Assembly: GCA_009775265.1 (NCBI GenBank)
Contig: VSPG01000015.1
Location: forward strand, 1 to 44,503
DNA length: 44,503 nt
From: Muribaculaceae bacterium
Lineage (GTDB): Bacteria; Bacteroidota; Bacteroidia; Bacteroidales; Muribaculaceae
Reading direction: 5' to 3'
Within the stretch, counting starts at the first letter, position 1. The number at the start of each line of letters is the position of its first letter. The position numbers and the translations under genes were made by a program. Below, one piece after another: positions 39,419-44,503 of this stretch. Below the pieces are notes generated by a model, which saw only the letters and a list, made by a program, of their open reading frames with translations, was not told the origin of the DNA and ran no database searches.

Positions 39419-40269
39419 ACTATATTGAATTAATTAACCGCTTTTGGCAGGAGGTCGAGATGAAGGATTTTCTTCCCTCGGAGGCTTGCGTATATTTCAG
39501 ATTGCTGGATATATGCAACAAGTTAGGATGGCAAAATCCGTTCTCCCTCTCCAACTCACGGGCAGTCGCGCTGATGGCGATGAATGAAAAGACCTTTCGT
39601 GCTATCAGAGACAAGCTCGGCGGGCGCGGCTTAATAGAGTTCAAGAAAGGGAAAAAGAGGGAGAGCGCACCGATGTATTGTTTCCCGGAAAAGACTGAAA
39701 ATGGATGGGTTTTTCCTTGGGGGAATTTTTTGGAGGTAAAAAATACCGTAAACACTACCGCAAACACGCCCGTTAACGATACCGTAAACACTACCGCAAA
39801 CACGCCCGTTAACACGCCCGCATATAATAAAACTAAAACTAAAACAAATAAATCTCCTAACGGAGATGGCGCGGCGCCAATCCAAACGGAAATCTCATTG
39901 TTTGCGGAGGAAGAGAAACGAGCGGCCCGGAAAAAGCGTAAGGCATCAAAAGACCCACCCCCACCTCGGCCGACACTCGAAGAGGTTCTGCAATATTTCC
40001 TCAGCCGAGATGCCGACAAGAGGCTGGAGAATTGGGAAGAGTCCGCCCGACGATTCTACGACAATTTCAATGCAGTTGACTGGAGAGACAAGTACAACCG
40101 CCGGATCATCCATTGGGACAGTCGGGCCAACTCTTGGATTCTTGATGATGAGAAACGACAAAAAGAAAGGATAACACCAAATGAAAGTGAGCAAGGAGAT
40201 AAATTTTCGGGACGTCGAGGGACTGAGCCGACTGCTACAAGCCGAAAAGGTTTCAAGGGAACGCTTTAG
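39415..40269 (+). CDS. Phage replication initiator containing the candidate origin
   Basis: 284 residues. A winged-helix N-terminal domain (about 1-85: FRLLDICNKLGWQNPFSLSNSRAVALMAMNEKTFRAIRDKLGGRGLIEF), as in phage DnaD/O-type initiators. Residues 110-137 are a four-residue repeat (NTVN, TTAN, TPVN) encoded by 12-bp DNA iterons. A basic hinge and a C-terminal domain (EEVLQYFLS... WILDDEKRQKE) follow, perhaps contacting the loader. Gene order initiator then AAA+ loader copies lambda O-P. The end overlaps the loader ORF by 89 nt. Confidence 0.8.
   Translation: MNYIELINRFWQEVEMKDFLPSEACVYFRLLDICNKLGWQNPFSLSNSRAVALMAMNEKTFRAIRDKLGGRGLIEFKKGKKRESAPMYCFPEKTENGWVFPWGNFLEVKNTVNTTANTPVNDTVNTTANTPVNTPAYNKTKTKTNKSPNGDGAAPIQTEISLFAEEEKRAARKKRKASKDPPPPRPTLEEVLQYFLSRDADKRLENWEESARRFYDNFNAVDWRDKYNRRIIHWDSRANSWILDDEKRQKERITPNESEQGDKFSGRRGTEPTATSRKGFKGTL
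39744..39856. other. Candidate phage replication origin: 12-bp iterons plus AT-rich tract
   Basis: Six consecutive 12-bp units alternate as TACCGTAAACAC, TACCGCAAACAC and GCCCGTTAAC(GA or AC), forming two 36-bp direct repeats (39744-39779 and 39780-39815) that differ only in the last two bases. A seventh, diverged unit (39816-39827) leads into the A/T-rich stretch 39822-39856. Iterons followed by an unwinding element inside the initiator gene is the plan of lambda ori. Confidence 0.65.
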
Positions 40270-40885
40270 TCTTGAAATTTCCGAAAGAGACTGCGCCAAC
40301 GCTATCATGTCCGCCATGAAAGCGGAGGTTGAATATCGCGGAGGGGTTTTCAAATGTGATGAAGACACTCGCGCCCATATCCTCACCGCCGCTCAATGGC
40401 TCGTCAATCCGGAATCCACTCCAGGTCTATTGTTGTGCGGATTGTGTGGTAACGGCAAAACAACTCTTGCAAAGGCTATCGCCTGGCTTATCGGTTATCT
40501 CACGGAACGTGAGGAAGGTTACTCCAAGCGCAAGAGGATGTTGCTTTACACGGCAAAAAACATCTGCCGGCTATGTGCCGCAAGCGAGAAGTTCAAGGAG
40601 CAGTACGATGAATATGGCAGGCTGTTTACTGAGCCGATGATGATAATAGACGACCTTGGAGAAGAGCCGAAAGAGGTGATGGTCTATGGGATGATTCACA
40701 CTCCCATCATTGACATCATCAGTGAGCGTTATGCTGCTCAACGAATGACCATCATCACAACCAACCTTGAGGTTGACGCTCTCAAAGAGAAATATGGCGA
40801 TCGCATCATTGACCGGTTCCGGGAAATGCTAACCTCAATCATTTTCACTAATGACTCATACCGAACCCGAAAAAATAGTAATTAG
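40181..40885 (+). CDS. DnaC-like AAA+ helicase loader
   Basis: 234 residues. Walker A GLCGNGKTT (87-95), Walker B MMIIDDLGEE (about 152-161), sensor-like ITTNLEVDAL and the arginine finger region RIIDRFREML. It should load the replicative helicase at the origin. The ATG at 40181 lies inside the end of the initiator gene; a later start at 40307 (MSAMKAEV) would avoid the overlap but lose about 42 N-terminal residues. The end overlaps the next small gene by 35 nt. Confidence 0.85.
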   Translation: MKVSKEINFRDVEGLSRLLQAEKVSRERFSLEISERDCANAIMSAMKAEVEYRGGVFKCDEDTRAHILTAAQWLVNPESTPGLLLCGLCGNGKTTLAKAIAWLIGYLTEREEGYSKRKRMLLYTAKNICRLCAASEKFKEQYDEYGRLFTEPMMIIDDLGEEPKEVMVYGMIHTPIIDIISERYAAQRMTIITTNLEVDALKEKYGDRIIDRFREMLTSIIFTNDSYRTRKNSN

Positions 40886-41060
40886 GTGGACCACAAAAGA
40901 CGAGAATGCTATTGCCGCCATCCGCAAGCGGTTCAATATGCCGAGTTACACCACGCTTAACGGCTGGAGCCCTGTTGAGGTGAAGCCGGAAGACAAGGAT
41001 ATATTTGAAGAGTGCGCCCGGCGCGGATTCTTTGGTATAATGCCGCAAAAATACATATAA
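40851..41060 (+). CDS. Small phage protein, last gene of the early block
   Basis: 69 residues. Overlaps the loader gene by 35 nt. The N-terminus is helical (KDENAIAAIRKRFNMPSY) and no motif is recognised. No phage gene follows; the GH31 terminator begins about 48 nt downstream. Confidence 0.55.
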   Translation: MTHTEPEKIVIRWTTKDENAIAAIRKRFNMPSYTTLNGWSPVEVKPEDKDIFEECARRGFFGIMPQKYI

Positions 41061-41101
41061 ATATCGTAAAAGCGTGTCTGCGGCTGTGAAAAGTTGCATA
41101 A

Positions 41102-41138
41102 AAAAAATGAGGGACGGCCCTTTGCGCGACCGCCCCTC
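41102..41138 (-). terminator. Intrinsic terminator of the GH31 gene
   Basis: On the minus strand, GAGGGGCGG (41138-41130) pairs with CCGTCCCTC (41117-41109; one mismatch) and is followed by a run of T. It shows that host DNA has resumed by about 41100. Confidence 0.75.
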
Positions 41139-41182
41139 TTCCAATCCATATTATAAATATACCTATTGGTGATTTTTCCTGA

Positions 41183-43636
41183 TTACAGTTTCACGGCGAT
41201 TCCGGCTCCGTCGTAGGTTGATTCCTTGACGGGGGTGTTCTTGCCGTCCATTATGCGTACGCGGAATTTGCGGCCGTCGAGCATGCCGGGGAAGGTGCCT
41301 TTGCGGTCGCCCACGCTGAGTGTGCGGCTGCTGTCGTCCCATTTGAATGTGATGGTGGAGTAGGCGCCTTTCTCATAGTTGTAGTTGTCGAACTCGTCCT
41401 CGTAAAGCGTGAATTCGCCGTCGGCTCCGGGGTAGACGCGTATTTCGAGGTTGTCCCAGGGTTTTTCGGTGGCGTACTGCACATCTGGGCCGATGGGCAG
41501 TATGCTGCCGGCTTTTACATAGATGGGCACGCTCTTGAGCGTTACTGGCACCATGATGGTGCGTCCGCCCTTATGGCGCTCGCCGGTGAAGAAGTCGCGC
41601 CAGTCGCTGCCTGCGGGCAGGTAGACTTCGGCCGAACGCTGTGCGGTGAAATCGACGGTGGCGGGGATGGAGTCGGTGGCGTTTTCCGTGCGGTTCCAGC
41701 CCGAGTTCTCGTCGATGGACATCACTTTTTCGGGCGTGTATTGCGCTTCAAGCACCGGGGCCACGAGCAGCGAGTTGCCGAACATGTACTGGTCGGCGCG
41801 GTTCCATCCGTTGCGGTCGGCGGGGAAGTCCATCATCAGCGGGCGCATGAAACTGGAGTGCTTGTCAGTCACCTGCCACGATGTGGAGTATATGTATGGC
41901 AGGAGGGCATAGCGCAGACGTATGGCGTCCTCTATGGCGTCGTACACGGTCTCGCCTTTTTGGCCGAAGTAGTAGATTTCGCGCTTGATGTCGGCGCCGT
42001 GCGAGCGCATCATGGGTGTGAAGGTGCCCATCTGCATCCAGCGCACGAAAAGTTCCTGGAAAAGCGGGTTCTTCACTGCCGTGTTGTCAAGGGTCTTTTT
42101 ATTGTAGCCGTTGCAGAAGAAGCCGCCTATGTCGGTGTTGGTGTTGGGGTTGCCGGTCATGCTGAAATTGAGCATGGCGGGTACGGAGCGGCGCAGCATG
42201 TCCCATGTGGAGGCCACGTCGCCCGTCCACACGTTGCATCCGTAGCGCTGCTGCCCTGCGAATCCCGAACGGGTGAGTATGAACACACGCTGCTTGTCGC
42301 TTTCGGCGCGCTGGTGGTCGTACACTCCGCCTACGGTGAGGAGCGGATATGCTCCGCGCACTTTGCGGAATGAGCCCATGGCCGTGGGTGTGTCCATGTC
42401 TTCTGGCTTGAAGCTCAAATGGTCGGGCTCGGTGGAGTCCATCCACCATCCGTCCATACCGAAGTCATAGAGGCGGCGCAGGTGCTTCCAGTAGATGTCG
42501 CGTGCCTCGGCGCTGTAGGCGTCGTAGACGCGCACTCCCGAGGGGTAGTCCATGCGGGGAGGCCACTGCTCGGCTATGCCGGATTCGGGCCATGTGCTGA
42601 AGTTGAAGAGCAGGCCTTTTTCGTCAAGGTCGCGGTAGGGCTTTGTCTGCGGGCCGAACGAAGACCATATGGAGATGATGGCGTGTGCGTTCATGCTGTG
42701 TATGTCGTCCATCATCTTCTGCGGGTTGTTGAACTCCGGATTCATAAATTCCATGGCGTTCCACAGGTAGTTGTTGCCCCAGTACTGCCAGTCCTGTATG
42801 ATGCCGTCGAGGGGCACGCCGAGTTCGCGGTAGCGCTTAACCACTCCTACTGTCTCGTCCTGGCTCTTGTAGCGCTCCCGGCTCTGCCAGAAGCCGTAAG
42901 TCCAGAGCGGGAACATGGGCACTGAGCCTGTGAGGCCGCGCATTTCGGCTATCACTCCGTCGGCGTTGTCGCCGGCCATTATGTAGTAGTCGACGCCGGG
43001 ACCCACTTCCGATTCGAAACCCGACTCGCCGGGAGTGTCGAAAAATGTCGTAGGCGAGTAGTTGTCCCAGAATATGCCGTAGCCTTTCACGGAAAGTATT
43101 ACGGGTATGCCGTCCTCAACGTTGCCGGGCATGAGCGTGCGTGTGATGCCGCGCTGCGAGAGGGTGCCGTTTTCAAGGTTGCCGAGTCCGTAGACGGCTT
43201 CGTCCTTGTCGAAAGCGAAACGCTGCTTCACTTTGAGCGCCGGCGTGCCGGCGTCGTCCACGGGTGTGAACGAAGGAGCGCCGTTTTCTTTCAGCAGGGT
43301 CTTGCCTTTCGCGTTGTAGAATGTGAGGCTTCCGTCCTTAAGGTTCAGGCGTGCCGTCATGGCATCGCTTTTTATGTCCACGCTTCCGCCGCTTTTGCGC
43401 ATGCTTGTGGCCACACCGGCGGGTGTGGCTGTTACGGACAGCGATTTCTCGGGAGAGGGTGCTCCGGCGGGTATTTTAGTCACGCGGAGCGTGCCGGGGC
43501 TGAAGAATTGCAGTGTAATCTCATTGCCGTTCACGTCGGCTTTCATGCCGCCGGGGATTTCTTCCACGTGCTGGGCGGCCACATACGGGATGCAGAGCGC
43601 TATTGCGAGCGCACAGGCTACTAATCGTTTTCTCAT
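41183..43636 (-). CDS. Secreted GH31 alpha-glycosidase (alpha-glucosidase/xylosidase)
   Basis: 817 residues, signal peptide about 1-21. An N-terminal beta-sandwich (GH31_N, about 40-230), then the barrel with GVPLDGIIQDWQYWG and the nucleophile motif DGWWMDSTEPD (D400), typical of GH31. A C-terminal beta domain and a DUF5110-like end (EIRVYPGADGEFTLYEDE) follow. The 'MDSTEPD' context and SusC-free neighbourhood do not decide between alpha-glucosidase and alpha-xylosidase; the enzyme is exported and acts on oligosaccharides in the periplasm or outside. It has a complete promoter upstream. Confidence 0.92.
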   Translation of the reverse strand: MRKRLVACALAIALCIPYVAAQHVEEIPGGMKADVNGNEITLQFFSPGTLRVTKIPAGAPSPEKSLSVTATPAGVATSMRKSGGSVDIKSDAMTARLNLKDGSLTFYNAKGKTLLKENGAPSFTPVDDAGTPALKVKQRFAFDKDEAVYGLGNLENGTLSQRGITRTLMPGNVEDGIPVILSVKGYGIFWDNYSPTTFFDTPGESGFESEVGPGVDYYIMAGDNADGVIAEMRGLTGSVPMFPLWTYGFWQSRERYKSQDETVGVVKRYRELGVPLDGIIQDWQYWGNNYLWNAMEFMNPEFNNPQKMMDDIHSMNAHAIISIWSSFGPQTKPYRDLDEKGLLFNFSTWPESGIAEQWPPRMDYPSGVRVYDAYSAEARDIYWKHLRRLYDFGMDGWWMDSTEPDHLSFKPEDMDTPTAMGSFRKVRGAYPLLTVGGVYDHQRAESDKQRVFILTRSGFAGQQRYGCNVWTGDVASTWDMLRRSVPAMLNFSMTGNPNTNTDIGGFFCNGYNKKTLDNTAVKNPLFQELFVRWMQMGTFTPMMRSHGADIKREIYYFGQKGETVYDAIEDAIRLRYALLPYIYSTSWQVTDKHSSFMRPLMMDFPADRNGWNRADQYMFGNSLLVAPVLEAQYTPEKVMSIDENSGWNRTENATDSIPATVDFTAQRSAEVYLPAGSDWRDFFTGERHKGGRTIMVPVTLKSVPIYVKAGSILPIGPDVQYATEKPWDNLEIRVYPGADGEFTLYEDEFDNYNYEKGAYSTITFKWDDSSRTLSVGDRKGTFPGMLDGRKFRVRIMDGKNTPVKESTYDGAGIAVKL

Positions 43637-43664
43637 GCTTTTAAGGTGATATGAAAATCTGATG

Positions 43665-43695
43665 CAAAGATAGTGCTAATCCATCGGCAGGCAAA
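43665..43695 (-). promoter_or_regulatory. Promoter of the GH31 gene
   Basis: On the minus strand, TTTG (43692-43695) and TATCTTTG (43665-43672) are 19 nt apart, matching the Bacteroidetes consensus, 28 nt upstream of the start codon. Confidence 0.7.
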
Positions 43696-43753
43696 GGTGT
43701 GATGTTGCATATAACATATAGCAATGTAACATTACGCCTGCGATGACAGCCAA

Positions 43754-44443
43754 TTATGTTGTACATCCGCTCGCTGCGGCAAGCTCCTGCCATAGATTGT
43801 CGGTTGTGGGAGGCGGAGCCTCGACATGGATGTGCTTGCCGCTCACGGGGTGTACGAAATCGACCGAACGGGCGAGCAGCGATATGGAACCATCGGGATT
43901 GCTGCGCCGGTCGCCATATTTGAGATCGCCGCGGATGGGACATCCTATGGCGCTGAGCTGGACGCGTATCTGGTGCTTGCGGCCAGTTAGGAGCTCCACT
44001 TCGAGCAGCCGGTAGCGCTCGCCTTCGGCTATTGTGCGGTAGCGCAGGCGTGCTTCTTTAGCTCCGGGACGGGGCGAGAGGTGTGCGTGGCTCTTGTTGT
44101 TGCGTTCGGTGGAGGTGATGTAATGTGTGAGTTCGCCTTCGGCCGTGGCCGGAGTGCCACGTGTGATGGCCCAGTAGCGTTTGTGCACGTCGCCGTTGCG
44201 GAACATCTCGTTGAGCCGGGCGAGAGCCTTGGAGGTCTTGGCGAAAACCACTACGCCTCCCACCGGCCTGTCGAGACGGTGGGCCACTCCCACGAACACA
44301 TTGCCGGGTTTGGCGTATTTTTCTTTGAGCCATGCGGCCACGATGGCACTTAGCGGAGTGTCGCCTGTCTTGTCGGCCTGCACTATTTCGCCAGGGGCTT
44401 TGTTGACTATGATTATGTGGTTGTCTTCGTAGAGTACTTCCAT
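43754..44443 (-). CDS. RluA-family 23S rRNA/tRNA pseudouridine synthase
   Basis: 229 residues. HRLDRPVGGVVVFAKTSKA carries the catalytic aspartate of the RluA family, then YWAITRG, LLTGRKHQIRVQLSAIGCPIRGDLKYG and LLARSVDFVHPVSGK. There is no S4 domain, so it is a short single-domain member. The start MEVLYEDNHIIIVNK (44443) is the family start; an upstream in-frame ATG at 44467 would add eight residues overlapping the -7 box (minus strand TACCTTTG, 44465-44472). Confidence 0.92.
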   Translation of the reverse strand: MEVLYEDNHIIIVNKAPGEIVQADKTGDTPLSAIVAAWLKEKYAKPGNVFVGVAHRLDRPVGGVVVFAKTSKALARLNEMFRNGDVHKRYWAITRGTPATAEGELTHYITSTERNNKSHAHLSPRPGAKEARLRYRTIAEGERYRLLEVELLTGRKHQIRVQLSAIGCPIRGDLKYGDRRSNPDGSISLLARSVDFVHPVSGKHIHVEAPPPTTDNLWQELAAASGCTT

Positions 44444-44464
44444 GATTCGGTGCGATTTTGACTT

Positions 44465-44472
44465 CAAAGGTA
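44465..44472 (-). promoter_or_regulatory. -7 box of the pseudouridine synthase promoter
   Basis: The minus strand reads TACCTTTG, 22 nt upstream of the start. A plus-strand TACTTTTG at 44495-44502 may serve a divergent gene beyond the window. Confidence 0.5.
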
Positions 44473-44503
44473 CGTATTTTAGAAAAATTATGACTACTTT
44501 TGC

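Larger units (their letters stand above)
29002..41060. mobile_element. Prophage early region (repressor, recombination, replication) without structural genes
   Basis: Gene order repressor | operators | recombination | SSB-like | helicase | nuclease | initiator | helicase loader is that of a temperate phage early region. Base composition is visibly less GC-rich than the host DNA, especially 29002-30120. Host genes resume on both sides: the THUMP methyltransferase ends its promoter near 28925 and the GH31 terminator begins near 41100. No integrase, terminase, portal, capsid, tail or lysis genes are present, and I found no convincing att repeats. It may be a deleted prophage, a satellite-like element, or a domesticated block. 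Confidence 0.75.

Noticed and set aside
39744..39815. Possible CRISPR-like array
   Set aside because: The repeats are 12-bp units in direct contact, with no spacers. They lie in frame inside a replication gene and fit iterons better.
28940..41095. Possible att sites: CGGCTGAAAATCTTG on the left (about 28951) against CGGCTGTGAAAAGTTG on the right (about 41075)
   Set aside because: The similarity needs gaps and mismatches and no integrase is present, so it cannot be told from chance.

Overview
The window looks like a chromosomal segment of a gut Bacteroidales bacterium, most likely of the Muribaculaceae/Prevotella type. The proteins are typical of that order (DUF3943, YfhO-like membrane protein, DUF6427-like protein, THUMP RNA methyltransferase with a charged tail, K+-dependent membrane pyrophosphatase). 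Promoters fit the Bacteroidetes pattern (TTTG at -33, TAnnTTTG at -7), Shine-Dalgarno sequences are not evident, and host genes are GC-rich. This assignment is inferred from gene content; no database search was run.

Layout. 56-9200: a DUF3943 envelope protein, then a forward run pgi-murI-S41 protease-mfd-xth. 9214-28866: a mixed-strand housekeeping segment with a phosphoethanolamine-transferase-like enzyme, a secreted GH13 amylase, hppA, a CE1-type esterase, tRNA-Arg(CCT), a YfhO-like protein, a degenerate methyltransferase-like protein, an outer-membrane phospholipase A, an iron-type alcohol dehydrogenase, a holin-like protein, gdhA, a cysteine-less thioredoxin-fold protein, pdxB, a DUF6427-like protein and a THUMP methyltransferase. 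A 220-bp MITE-like element with 17-bp perfect terminal inverted repeats and a 5-bp target duplication sits at 11141-11360, directly upstream of the amylase.

29002-41060: the early half of a temperate phage or related element, less GC-rich than its surroundings. A leftward repressor-lipoprotein pair faces a rightward early operon across a region with two operators. The early operon carries small genes, a PUR-domain (DUF3276-like) protein, a DUF3268 zinc protein, a candidate single-strand annealing protein with a PD-(D/E)XK exonuclease, a DUF3127 SSB-like protein, a NinB-like protein, an SNF2 helicase, a VRR-NUC nuclease, a replication initiator containing a lambda-O-like iteron/AT-rich candidate origin, and a DnaC-like loader. 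No integrase, terminase, capsid, tail or lysis gene is present before host DNA resumes with a GH31 gene at 41183.

The most unusual part is two noncoding islands in the early operon (31128-31659 and 32132-32546). They hold at least four tRNA-like cloverleaves whose acceptor and T arms are intact but whose anticodon arms are missing or malformed. A three-way-junction hairpin, tRNA-Leu-like variable-arm fragments and an intrinsic terminator lie among them. They may be a decaying tRNA array, RNA-processing punctuation, or decoys.

41183-44443: a secreted GH31 glycosidase and an RluA-family pseudouridine synthase, both on the minus strand.
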